DNA from: Hemerocallis citrina
Lineage: Eukaryota > Streptophyta > Magnoliopsida > Asparagales > Asphodelaceae
Reading direction: 5' to 3'
Length of the DNA stretch: 64,000 bases
NCBI GenBank assembly: GCA_017893485.1
Contig: CM030367.1
Coordinates: forward strand, 138,760,388 to 138,824,387
Numbering within the stretch: the stretch's first letter is position 1; each line of letters begins with the position of its first letter. The notes beneath the pieces are model-generated. The model saw only the letters and a program-made list of their open reading frames with translations. It made no database searches and was not told the origin of the DNA. Made by a program: the position numbers and the translations under genes. Below are positions 31,733 through 42,060 of the stretch, in pieces.

Positions 31733-32899
31733 ATGGCGTCGTCTTGGCTCTCTGTCCTTAAGCTCAGTGGGTGCGGGCCCAATGAAGGGGTCCGCCACCC
31801 ACCGATTACCCCTTGCTCCAACGCCTGCAAGACTGACGATACTACTCCATCGCCAAATACAACTACAACCTCTATCCCCGTCCATATTCAAACATCTCAC
31901 ACTCTGGTGAAGCCTGCTGCGGTGTGCACAGTGGATAAGCACCTGAGGGACCTTAGACAGGCGACCACTCCCCTTGTGGAGAGTAGAGAAAGTGAGCTCA
32001 GGTGTAATCGCTCCCTGACGCGTGCACATCAGCGTGCACTGCATCGTCATGAAGGGAGGATGCACGATCATCATCGCTCCGTTTCCCATCGCCAACAAGG
32101 GGAGTCTGTCGGAGGGAGGGCCCAACGATGGGGTCCTCCTCCAGGCCATTTTAGGCGGAAGAGTTCCCCGCCGCTTCAGCATCAACCACCTCCTAACAGG
32201 GGTCACTCTCAGGGTGCTTCAGCCGTAGTGCCGCACAGACAGCTGCACAAACACTACAGGCATAGCAGCTATAACCAAAAACAAGTACTGAGACAACCAC
32301 CACAACCACAACAACCACAACAGCATTGGCAACCAGAACTCCACAACCATCAAAAAAACTACCCCAGGAAACCAAAAACCCACAATGTTCACACAATATC
32401 TCCACAGGTTCCAAGTCCCATCTCCACTTCCCCCCAACTCCCCAAAACCCACCACCGTCCAACACGCCAGTGCAACAACTCTGGAGTGTCCAGCACCTAT
32501 CTCCAAAGCCAAGCAGGACCCGGGGGGGATTCCCTGGGCGGAAACATGGTGGAGGGACACTCTGAAGATGAGGAATGCGGGGGGCAGTGGGAACTAGTGC
32601 GGAGTAAGAAGATCAGAGGTGAGAATTTGGACACTCACCAGCATGATGCGCACCCCCAGAACCATAAAAGGCAGCGGAAGGGTAAACGGAAGCCAGCCCT
32701 TTGCTTTAACTGCGGCGACCTCGGCCACTTCAGAAGTGAGTGTACGAAAGAAGTGCGGTGCCTCAAGTGTTTGATGTGGGGACATTTGTCATATGCACCA
32801 ACGTGGTGGAATCCAAGAGCGACGAAGAACGGCAGGTTAGACGGGGGAGATCCCCCGACCATCCCACTGTCATTCGTCTGGCAAAGAGCTTGGATATAG
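31733..32899 (+). pseudogene. LINE-1 ORF1, 5' part: low-complexity region and CCHC zinc knuckles
   Basis: The ATG at 31733 in CACCATGG context opens MASSWLSVLKLSGCGPNEGV. A His/Gln/Pro-rich, RNA-binding-like middle follows (HNHQKNYPRKPKTHN), then CFNCGDLGHFRSEC (about residue 323) and the start of a second knuckle, CLKCLMWGHLS. The second knuckle loses its last Cys because the frame shifts near 32790. The proper continuation lies in the frame of the next entry, so residues after about 355 (to the stop at 32899) are not original. The family role is binding the LINE RNA to form the RNP. Confidence 0.75.
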
Positions 32900-35331
32900 T
32901 TAAAAATGAAGAAAGATGGTTGCGGAATTGGTGTGCGATTGCCAAGGTGAAGTCTGGCAGGCCTTCGGAAGCGCACCTTATGCAAGCTCTCAGTGAAAAG
33001 TGGCCAGCGGGGGGCGATAGAGATTGGGTGGCCAAAAAGTTGTGCCACATGCAATTTCTTGTGTCATTCCCCTCACCGGCGACGGTGGCTTCGACTGTTA
33101 GCTTGGGGATCATAGATTTTGGGCACTTCCAAGTTGAGTTCACCGCTTGGACCCCAACTTTCGGAGCCGAACCACCACAAGGAGACTTGTATTGGGTATG
33201 GATACATAACGTACCCATGCATTTCTGGAAGAAGGAAGCACTCCAAGAAATGGTCGCCGACTTTGGGAGTATTGAAGAAATTGATGAGAAGACAGTTAGA
33301 CGATCGGAGTTGGTCTCCGCAAAGGTCCTCATCACGAGCTCTGACATCGAGTCGATGCCGCGTTTCGCCAAAGTACACTCATTTGATGAAGCATACTTGA
33401 TTAGGTTTGTGCTTGTAAAGAAGATTGAGGCAACGACTACACAGGTGCCTGGTCTCTCCCCCAAGACAACCAAAGCCCTTACAGATCACCGGACCTACAA
33501 ACAAGTCGTAACGCCATCTAACTGCCTCACGATTGATGGTTCTCACGAAGTTGAACGAGCTCACCGGGAAATTCTTATGGCGGCGAGAGCTCAGGAGTGT
33601 AACCAGCGTCCGGACCTTGTCCCACCGTTCAGAGAGCCTCCTCGAAGGGACCGCCCCGTCCAACCCAACGGTCAAAAGTCCTGTGGGACCCTCAACACGC
33701 TTGATCGAACGGTGGAACCAACGGTTCACTCATCCTGGGTGGAAAGCGCAGGTGGTCAGGGGGGCGGGACAGGGTCAGATCCTCAAAGTGGCTTGGCTAC
33801 AGACTGCAGTGACAGGCAGAAAATGACAGCAGTGACCGAGGCGACAACTTTGAGGAAGGCGACAGAAGTTGGTAAGCTTTTGACCAAGGAGTGGGTCGAA
33901 AGGCTGTGGTATGCGCCAGAAAAAGAAAAAGAAGCATCTATGGAGCTGTTGCGCCGGGAGCCAGAGCTGCCCCTGGAGCAGACCAAGCCCAAGCTAGAGG
34001 GTGCTTTGGCGTTCGATTTGAACAAAGATGGAGTAGGTAGGAGGAGGAAGCTTTTGGAAGGGGGCGATTTGGGGAAATTTGACAGAGGTTATGAGGCGAA
34101 GGGGAGGAGCGAGAATGGTAAAGAAGGGGATGAAGATGAATCGCCTTTTGCTAAGGTTTCAAAAGGATCCAACTTTTCTGAGCTCTCAGCTAATGCTTCG
34201 AAGAAGGCGCCTGCTGTCTCTGCCGCTGCTCTCGCTAATGAAGCGCTGACAGCTGGCGACTTTGACAGATGTGCACTGACTGGCAGTGAGGTTATCAATG
34301 CGTGCGGTACGGTGCTCCGCGGGAACAACGTTATGAAAGAATTATCTGATGGTTTGAATCAGGGAGCATCTATTGGGCTTGAGACAGGATCTATTGGGCC
34401 CAATAAGGGGCCCGGTGTGAGCAACTTTGAAGTTGTTGGGCCCAATGAGGGGTCCGTTTGTAATTTTGAGAACGGGCCCAATGGGGAATTAAGTTCCTAT
34501 GCGGGCGGGGTTGGTGTGAGACCGTTACAAGTCTATGGACCTACAGAGGGGTCCAAGATGTCTCTCCCAGCTTCGACTGTGTGTGTATCAACTGTTTTGC
34601 CGAAATTTTTGGAGTGTGGGCCCAGTGAGGGGTCCACCGTTGGAAACAAAGCTTATGAGGTGGGGCAGACGGCGATGGTTGGGCTCGTGGAGGAGTCCAC
34701 ATTGTCAGGGCCCAATCTACAAACTCTAACTCAGTTAGCAGATAGTGACGAAGATTCAGAAGAGCGTCTGAACCTGGAGGTTGACTTCACTCTTACAGAC
34801 GAGGACTCTGAGGATCTTGAATTCGTTGCAGACACCCAAGGGAGGCGTTCACCAGATATGGTATTGTCCACACTGCCAGATACAGCCCCCAGAGGAAGCT
34901 CAGGGTCGTCTCAGAGGACAGTTGGGTGCAGAGTTCTCCGCTCACCGAAGAGGGCTCATGCGGAGTCCTTGGATGACTTTCTGGAGAGAGCGACGAGCGC
35001 CAAAGCGGCAAAACACGTCAATGGAGGTACAAAAACTTTTCTTGCTAATATTTTAAATTTCATGTCAGATTCTGAAGTCTTTATATTAGCTGCTACCTGT
35101 GGTTTGGAAGTGTGTGATAAAGAACGCAACGCGTTTCTGCTAAACAAAATGAGGGGTTGGGAAACTGAGAGAGCGAAACCCAGTGTCTGTGAGGTTTTAG
35201 GCTCCATAACTAGGGGGAGTACGATTTCTGAGAATGCCCTATGCAATGGCGCTGGGCCGACTATCATTCACGAGGATGTAGCCAGCCCCGCACCTTCACC
35301 AATGATCTCTGATGTCAATATCTCCCAATGA
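32790..35331 (+). pseudogene. LINE-1 ORF1, 3' part: DUF4283-like domain and long acidic tail
   Basis: The open frame technically starts at 32740, but the native part begins near 32790 (CTNVVESKSDEERQV). DUF4283-like features: WLRNWCAIAKVKSGRP, HMQFLVSFPSPATVAS and DLYWVWIHNVPMHFWKKEAL, at about 32920-33420. The rest is acidic and low complexity, with several copies of a GPNEGS-like hexapeptide between 34388 and 34640. The frame ends at TGA 35329-35331, overlapping the ORF2 ATG. The zinc knuckles precede the DUF4283 domain, the reverse of the order common in eudicot LINE ORF1. Confidence 0.75.
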
Positions 35332-36122
35332 ATACACTTTTCTGGAATGTTCGGGGACTGGGGGATAGGGGGAAGAGAGATATGGTAAGGGACATCATTA
35401 ACAACTCCAAGGCAGAAGTTGTTGGTCTGCAGGAGACCAAACTCCAGCACGGGCTCAAACTCAAAAGAGTTGGAGGTAATAGAATCAAGGAGTGGTTGTT
35501 ACGACCGTCAGTAGGTGCCTCAGGGGGGATTGCTATAGGTTTCAATTCGGATATCCTCTCCTGCATAGAGGTACACGGTGGAATGTTCTCCCTGACGGCC
35601 CGGCTGAAACGACGTTCCGATGATTGGATTCAGACGGTAACTGTTGTCTACGGGCTGAATGTGGCCACAGACCGGGAGGCCTTCTGGCAAGAACTGGTCG
35701 ACATTCGACGACGGCGGTCGGGACCCTGGATTGTGGGTGGGGACTTCAACATCACAAGATTTGCTTTTGAGCACAAGGGGAGAGGTGCCAGTGACAGGCA
35801 CAGAGAGGAGTTCAATAGATTGATCACGGAACTGGAACTGATCGATATCCCAATCAATGATAGACTTTTTACCTGGTCTAATATGCAGGCGGCCCCGGTT
35901 ATGGCCAAGTTGGACAGGATTCTAGTCTCCATGGATTGGGAAGCTAAATTTCTCTTAGTGTCGGCTAGAGCGATCCCTAGACCAACATCAGATCACACCC
36001 CGATCCTTCTCGATGCGGGAATTCGAGGACAACGTAGGCCTAGAAAATTTAGATTTGAAAAGGTCTGGTTGGAAATTCGGGGTTCCATCACTTGGTTATG
36101 GAGAACTGGGCGCTCCCAATAG
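35328..36122 (+). pseudogene. LINE-1 ORF2, 5' part: apurinic-type endonuclease
   Basis: The ATG at 35328 overlaps the ORF1 stop (ATGA). The endonuclease family is shown by NTLFWNVRGLGD, VVGLQETK (catalytic Glu), WIVGGDFNITR and RPTSDHTPILLDA (catalytic Asp-His) near 35985. It nicks target DNA to prime reverse transcription. One base has been lost near the GGGG run at 36079-36082, so residues after EIRG are out of frame and stop at 36122; the true continuation is in the next entry. Confidence 0.88.
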
Positions 36123-38992
36123 CTGGCAGGGACGCGGCATCTCGCTGGTGTGGAAAAATCCGAAGGTTGAGAAAGAGGCTTGCAAGATGGAACCGATCTA
36201 GGTTCTTTACCATCTGGCATGCTAAGGAATCCTTTTTGGAAGGTATTGATGAGCTAGAGAGGATTGAAGAGTCCAGAGTCCTTTCCCAGGATGAGCGAAG
36301 CAGGCTATTACAATTCCGTGAGAACATAGCCAATCTTTATAGACTAGAAGAGATCAAATGGCAACAAAGGTCTAGGATTTCGTGGCTCAAAGAGGGAGAC
36401 GCGAATACGGCCTATTTCCATCGGGTTACAAGCGCTAGAAGGAGATCCAATCTTATCCTATCAATTCAGACAGACTCAGGAACATCACAAGATGAAAAGG
36501 TGATCTCCACGACCTTTCAGACTTACTATAAGGACCTCTTCGAGAGGAAGAATGATTATAGGGTCCCAATGAGCGAGGACTACTGGCAGGAGTATCAGAA
36601 TGAATCAGGTCAAAACTTTTCCTCCTTGGAGGCACCTTTCTCAGAAATAGAAGTCAAAACGGCCGTCAATCAGATGGGAGCAGACAAATCGCCTGGACCA
36701 GATGGCTTTCCCATGATGTTCTTCCAAGTGTTCTGGGAAGAAATTAAAGGAGACTTTATGGATCTAATGGAGGAATTTTACCACAACAATCTGAGACTGG
36801 GAATGTTCAACTTTGCAGAAGTGGTGTTGATCCCCAAACGAGAGGAATCCAAATGCGTTGGGGATTTTAGACCAATTAGCCTGATAAACTGCTCGGCGAA
36901 AATCATCACTAAGGTCCTAGCGATCCGCTTGGGAAGTATGATGGACAGTCTTATCAATAAGACCCAGACGGGTTTCATTAAGGGCAGATGTATACTGGAC
37001 TGTGTGGCCACCGCTGAACAAGTTATCCACCACTGCCACAAGAGCAACTCCAAGAACTTCCTCCTAAAGTTGGATTTTGAGAAGGCATATGACTCCGTAG
37101 ATTGGGAGTGTTTGCTGGAGGCGCTCAGAGGGAGAGGTTTCGGAGACAAATGGATAAGATGGATCAAACAATGTTTGCATTCTAGCAAAACAGCAATCTC
37201 GGTGAATGGGAGACCCGGTCCATCGTTTCCTTGCAAGAAGGGACTCCGGCAGGGAGATCCGCTATCCCCACTGTTATTTACTATTGTTGCGGATGTGCTT
37301 AGAGGAATGATGAAAAACTGTCACAGAAAAGGATGGATAACGCCTGTGGCCAGCAGCCCCACTAAACAAGGTTGCACGATACTACAATATGCTGACGACA
37401 CCCTACTCTTTGGAAATGGCTCTATAACTGAAACAATCTGCTTTAAAGGGGTCCTTTATTGTTTTGAGGCCTGGTCAGGCCTTAGGATTAACTTCCACAA
37501 GAGCGCGTTGGTCCCAATCACTCTATCAGAAGCAGAAGCACGGGAGCATGCCACCATTCTAAACTGCGCGACGGAGGAGTTCCCGATCAAATATTTAGGG
37601 CTCCCGCTCAAACCAGGGAGACTCACTAAGGCTGACTGGTTGCCTATTATAGACAGGGTGGAAGACAGACTGTCTGGGTGGAAGGGCAAATCGCTCTCGC
37701 TCGGGGGAAGAGTGGTACTCATCAACTCAGTGCTATCCAACCTGCCCATTTACTACATGTCGTTTTTTGAACTCCCAAAGTGGGTGATCCAAAGGATTGA
37801 CCGAATCCGAAAAAGATTCCTTTGGAAAGGGGCAGATTCAATTAAGGGAGGCTACTACCTTATTAAATGGAATATCGCCTGCATGAAGAAGAGACACGGA
37901 GGGCTAGGTATCATTGACCTTAGAGATATGAACCTGGCTCTCCTAGGCAAATGGTGGTGGAAAGTGTTTCACCACTGTGGGGAAGGATGGCAGGAGTTTG
38001 TTCAACCCTACCTTCGAGGAAAAGGGACGAGAAGTTTAGGCTTCCGAGTGGGATCTAAGGCCTCCCGCTTCTGGAAAGGAATTACAAAAGCCAGTGGACT
38101 GTTCAATTCAGCAGTAACGTCTATTATTGGTAATGGACGGTCCACCAGGTTTTGGTGGGACAAATGGTGTGGTCCACTCGCTCTTAAGGACAATTTCCCA
38201 GAGCTGTATGAAAAAACGAATCGACCGAATATGTCGATGGCAGAAGCCTGGAAAAGAGGGACTTGGAGACCGTCGTTCCAAGGAACGCTTTCACCAGGTT
38301 TGCGTCAGCAACTGCGTGAACTACAGTCGAGAATTACCCAATCTGGGGTGCTGTGTGCCCAAGGCCCAGACCAGTTGCGTTGGGGACTTGAGAAGAAGGG
38401 AGTGTTCTCGGTTAGATTTCTTTACCACCGAATTCACTATCGGGGATGCAGACCCAGCTGGGCAACGGTGTTATGGAAGGCAAAAACACCTCTTAAAGTC
38501 AGAGTCTTTCTCTGGCTTGTGCTCAACAATGCTATACTCACCAGAGAGAACCTAGCCAAGAGGCAACCTCACATTGCGACCGACTGTGGATTCTGTAACA
38601 CACATACGGAAGATCTGAACCATTTGTTTATTCACTGCACAAGAAGTAAGGCCGTCATGATAGAAGTTCTAAGAGCCCTAGGTACAAGTGACTACCCAAG
38701 AGAGTATGAGGAACTATGGGTTGGCCCCAGATTTGCATCGACCCGACACGACATGAAGGAGGCATGGTATATTGCCATTGCGGCAACCACATGGGTGTTA
38801 TGGCTAGATAGAAACAATTTTTATTTCCGTGCTTCATGTAATTCTATTTCTGGTAACCTTACTCTCATCATGCATCTGATTTCCTTTTGGGCTACAGCTG
38901 CTGCCTCAGGAGCGAGAGGGAGGATTGCACGGGTCTTCCAGGTGGAAGAATTTGACGATGAGGAGATAGAGTTCGGGCCGACTTTGGATTGA
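36083..38992 (+). CDS. LINE-1 ORF2, 3' part: reverse transcriptase and zf-RVT domain
   Basis: Open from about 36083 (first ATG at 36092) to TGA 38990-38992. RT blocks: KSPGPDGFPMMFFQVFW, DFRPISLINCSAKIITKVLA, FLLKLDFEKAYDSVDW, KGLRQGDPLSPLLFTIV and the catalytic LQYADDTLLFG near 37389. The thumb follows. The C-terminal zinc-finger RVT region has RFWWDKWCGPL and TPLKVRVFLWLVLNNAILT. It ends with FQVEEFDDEEIEFGP. No internal stops are present in about 970 residues, so this domain could be functional except for the upstream frameshift. The N-terminal start of this piece is not a natural initiation site. Confidence 0.9.
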   Translation, partial: FHHLVMENWALPIAGRDAASRWCGKIRRLRKRLARWNRSRFFTIWHAKESFLEGIDELERIEESRVLSQDERSRLLQFRENIANLYRLEEIKWQQRSRISWLKEGDANTAYFHRVTSARRRSNLILSIQTDSGTSQDEKVISTTFQTYYKDLFERKNDYRVPMSEDYWQEYQNESGQNFSSLEAPFSEIEVKTAVNQMGADKSPGPDGFPMMFFQVFWEEIKGDFMDLMEEFYHNNLRLGMFNFAEVVLIPKREESKCVGDFRPISLINCSAKIITKVLAIRLGSMMDSLINKTQTGFIKGRCILDCVATAEQVIHHCHKSNSKNFLLKLDFEKAYDSVDWECLLEALRGRGFGDKWIRWIKQCLHSSKTAISVNGRPGPSFPCKKGLRQGDPLSPLLFTIVADVLRGMMKNCHRKGWITPVASSPTKQGCTILQYADDTLLFGNGSITETICFKGVLYCFEAWSGLRINFHKSALVPITLSEAEAREHATILNCATEEFPIKYLGLPLKPGRLTKADWLPIIDRVEDRLSGWKGKSLSLGGRVVLINSVLSNLPIYYMSFFELPKWVIQRIDRIRKRFLWKGADSIKGGYYLIKWNIACMKKRHGGLGIIDLRDMNLALLGKWWWKVFHHCGEGWQEFVQPYLRGKGTRSLGFRVGSKASRFWKGITKASGLFNSAVTSIIGNGRSTRFWWDKWCGPLALKDNFPELYEKTNRPNMSMAEAWKRGTWRPSFQGTLSPGLRQQLRELQSRITQSGVLCAQGPDQLRWGLEKKGVFSVRFLYHRIHYRGCRPSWATVLWKAKTPLKVRVFLWLVLNNAILTRENLAKRQPHIATDCGFCNTHTEDLNHLFIHCTRSKAVMIEVLRALGTSDYPREYEELWVGPRFASTRHDMKEAWYIAIAATTWVLWLDRNNFYFRASCNSISGNLTLIMHLISFWATAAASGARGRIARVFQVEEFDDEEIEFGPTLD

Positions 38993-39076
38993 GGAGTGCA
39001 CCCGTCTTACAACCCAGTTGCGTCAGTGGCACTCTCTGTGTCTATTTATGTTGTTTCATTTCTTTGTACTTTGGTT

Positions 39077-39215
39077 GTCTGAGGTTTAGATGTTGAAACC
39101 CACCTCCCAGGGTTCTGTTGGGGGTTTATGTTTTATTTCCTGTTGTCTGAGGTTTAGATGATGAAACCCACCTCCCAGGGTTCTGTTGGGGATTTATATT
39201 TTATTTCCTACACTG
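39077..39215 (+). repeat. Tandem duplication (about 68 bp) in the LINE 3' UTR
   Basis: 'ttgtctgaggtttagatg' with 'gaaacccacctcccagggtt' is present twice, back to back, with a few differences, 70-200 bases before the A-tract. Confidence 0.85.
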
Positions 39216-39308
39216 CACTTTTGTTTTCTCCCGGTTCTGCGGGGTTGTTTATTAATTTCTTATTAATAAAACAGGGTGGTGTTATTCCACCTTTTAACTC
39301 AAAAAAAA

Positions 39309-39323
39309 ATAACTCACTTACAA
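39309..39323 (+). repeat. Target-site duplication of LINE-1, right copy
   Basis: ATAACTCACTTACAA right after the A-tract, identical to 31337-31351. Confidence 0.9.
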
Positions 39324-39478
39324 TATAATACAATATAAAATTCATTTCAAATAACTATTTTTGCTGTTAAAATTTAATTCATTATAACTCACTCAAAAGT
39401 ATTTATATAAAATTAAATATTTATAAATAAAGTATATAGAATTAAAATATTTATTAGTGACTCGTATGAGAAAAACCA

Positions 39479-40042
39479 ACAAAAATATAGAACAGCCGAT
39501 GATAGTCAAAGGCCATGCTGGATCCTCCAAAATGATAAAATAATCAACAATAGTAAGAGAAGATTGCCGAACTTACTTGAGAGTTTTTTTTATAGTACTT
39601 ATTATTATTATTATTATAATTATAATAATAATTATTATTATTCAATTCGTACACGCAATTAACTGCACCCCAATTGATCACATTCGCTGGAGACTTTGCC
39701 GAAGTTCAGTAACGGATTGCGGAGTAGTGGTACGGCACCATCATTGCCATCTTTGTTCCTTTTATTATGTCCAAGCTAAGCATGACTTGTATTTTTGCTT
39801 CCCAGCTAGAAACAGAGGGTTGCAATCAAGCATGACGAAATTGACTCAGATCTTTCAAGTACCGGCTGTACACGTATTGGATTCATTCGTTTGGCAACTG
39901 TCAACATCTAGCAGTGGCCTATATATTTCAAACCATGGAAGTTGGTTAGCACTTAAGTTAAGTCGTACTTTGTTGTTTGAATCTGTATCTGTATTCAACA
40001 AACAATATATAAAAGGCAAAAGTATTTTGCAAATCCTATGTC
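39479..40042. other. Non-coding host-like stretch with an (ATT)n tract
   Basis: (TTA/ATT)n at 39597-39644 forms a partly self-complementary tract. The open frame across it (39577-40065) is mostly isoleucine from the microsatellite and has no recognisable domain. I see no gene. Confidence 0.5.
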
Positions 40043-40045
40043 TAA

Positions 40046-40753
40046 GAGCATCCACAGTCGTTTGAGGTAAAAAAATAACAAAATGCATATTTTATCTTTT
40101 CATTTCGACGGAATGCTACAGTCGATAAAAATGCAAAAAATGCATATTTTACCTTTTCATGTTTCGTCTGTGATTAAAAAATTATTTATATAGTCAAAAA
40201 CAGAAAAAATATTAATAAAATATACGGGATGTTTCGTCCCAAAATGAAAAAAAATTGCAAAATGACATCATGTTAATATTAATAAAACATCATGTTTCAT
40301 CCGGGTTTTAACGAGGTTTTTTGCAAAAAATAATTGCAAAAATATTTACAAAATTGCAATTTTTTTTTATAAATTTGAAAAAATAATTTAAATAATTGCA
40401 CCCAGTAATCAATGATGGTAATTTGCAAAAAAAAATTAAGGAAATGTGAACCAATGATGTTTCATTCAGCCATTATATGCATATTTCTGGGTTTTTTTTA
40501 TTTCTTTGTTAATTTTTTTAAACTTCCGACGAAACATCATATTTCGTTTGATTATTTACAAATATAATTAAATAATTGAGACGATACATGATGTTTCGTC
40601 AGGCATAATATGCATTTTGCTATTTCAAATGCTATTTATACCTTTATACTGTAGCCAGATAGCTAAAAAATGGCAAAATAGCCGACGACTGTGTCAGCTA
40701 CAGTACTCCCAAAATGCATAACATGAAAAAAAGGCAAATGAGCGTGGGTGCTC
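40046..40753. mobile_element. PIF/Harbinger-type MITE, 708 bp, TAA duplication
   Basis: The ends GAGCATCCACAGTCGTTTG and (reverse complement of the right end) GAGCACCCACGCTCATTTG match at about 15 of 19 positions. They are flanked by TAA at 40043-40045 and 40754-40756, the duplication typical of PIF/Harbinger. The inside is AT-rich with several copies of GATGTTTCGTC or its complement (near 40228, 40537, 40594 and others). No transposase. Confidence 0.75.
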
Positions 40754-40816
40754 TAAGGCGCTGATCTTGAAGATTTTTTGTTATGTATGTTAGCAGTGAG
40801 TTAAAGCATGTATTGT

Positions 40817-41370
40817 TTTTTTAAAACGAAAATGTAGAGTATGACCACCATATTTCATTAATAAGCCGTTAATAAAACAAACTCAGATTACTGAGCAAAT
40901 TACATAGTTCTACAATACATAAATGAAACATAAAGCCGCCCATGAACATGGGAGGGTGAGACAAACATAGAATCCTACAGAAAATATAAAAAACATACAA
41001 GACTCAAGAGTACATGAAAGCAACAGTAGCCCCCCAACAGGCCTTGGGGGGTGAGAATTTATCACGAGTACAAAAACTCAGTAAGACATCCCCTCAGTCA
41101 AGCGTATGACCAATCTCAATTTCCTCATCATTGTAATCCTCTACCTGGAAGATCCTGGCAATCCTTCCTCTTGGACCTGTCGCTGCAGCTCTAGCCCAGA
41201 TGAAAATAAGATGCATGATGTGAGTTAGATTACAAGAAATATTATTACTAGTCACACGAAAGTAATAATTATTCATATAGCTAAAGGATCCAGGTCGTAA
41301 CATCAATAACAATATACCAGACTTCTTTCATAGAACGTCCCACAGTAGCAAATTTTGGAGCGTTCCACAG
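40817..41370 (-). mobile_element. LINE-2, 3'-terminal piece
   Basis: A T-run at 40818-40824 marks the poly(A) end on the minus strand. The translated tail, FQVEDYNDEEIEIGHTLD (41094-41150), matches the LINE-1 C-terminus. The piece stops at 41370, where solo LTR E1 begins. Confidence 0.85.
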
Positions 41371-41562
41371 TGTAACCCCCATTCCCGTAAATACGTATTT
41401 TCTGAATATTTTCTATATTTCGATATTATACATTATTTGTTAAAATCATTTTGGATTTTATATTAAAGTGTTTTGCTAATCGAAAATTTATTCTTTTCAA
41501 ATAATGATGTGTTTTGATCTTATTTTCTAGATCTTATTGATCAACTATTTGTATTTGAGTCC

Positions 41563-41566
<4 letters not shown>

Positions 41567-41617
<51 letters not shown>
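41567..41617. repeat. (TA)n microsatellite
   Basis: About 25 TA units inside LTR E1. Confidence 0.95.
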
Positions 41618-41620
<3 letters not shown>

Positions 41621-42053
41621 GTCATTTTAATAAATTGTTAAACCCGAATAATTATTCTATTATATGATTTTATTATTTTTATAATTATAACTATTAATCG
41701 TTATTCCTTGATTATTTAATTAAAGTACATTTAACGAATTATTTTGTTTTCGTACTTGATCTGATTTTCATGGTGAATTCTAATTTAATTTCATGCCAAC
41801 TTATATTATTTTTATTTGTATTATTTATCTATTTATTTGGATTTCAATTTTTGTTCATGAAGTTCTTTGTTCTTATGATTGAACTTTTATTGTCGATCCT
41901 TTTGTCCTCTTATTTATTGTTAGTATTTTTATTTGAACCCTATTGATTTGGATCTATCTCTAATTGAACCCTAAGACCCAATTTGAATTGTTCTTGATCC
42001 AAAATCGCTTTTATTGAATCCTAAACCTCTAACCCAATATTCTAATTGTACAC

Positions 42054-42060
42054 TATAAAT
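42054..42060 (+). promoter_or_regulatory. TATA box of LTR E1
   Basis: CACTATAAATAAAAC about 680 bases into the LTR. The predicted start is near 42084. Confidence 0.5.

Larger units (their letters stand above)
31352..39308 (+). mobile_element. LINE-1: nearly full-length L1-type non-LTR retrotransposon (about 8 kb)
   Basis: Bounded by 15-bp duplications and a short A-tract (39301-39309). Order: 5' UTR with a long C-run (31588-31610), ORF1 in two frames (31733-35331), ORF2 in two frames (35328-38992) and a 3' UTR with a tandem duplication. ORF1 and ORF2 overlap as ATGA. Damage is limited to one frameshift in each ORF, so this is a young copy. It inserted into a MITE. Confidence 0.93.
31259..39478. 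mobile_element. Second MITE-like element, about 250 bp, split by LINE-1
   Basis: The left end 'ggtttttctcacatgagtca' (from 31260) and the right end, whose reverse complement reads 'ggtttttctcatacgagtca' (39478 leftwards), match for about 30 bases with two or three mismatches. The element consists of 31259-31351 plus 39324-39478; all between is the inserted LINE. Confidence 0.7.

Noticed and set aside
31259..39478. Whole 8.2-kb segment as one DNA transposon with terminal repeats
   Set aside because: The interior is a LINE with its own 15-bp target duplications; the inverted ends belong to a small element it inserted into.
39577..40065. 162-codon plus-strand frame
   Set aside because: The first part is a translated (ATT) microsatellite and the rest has no recognisable domain; it runs into the Harbinger-like element.
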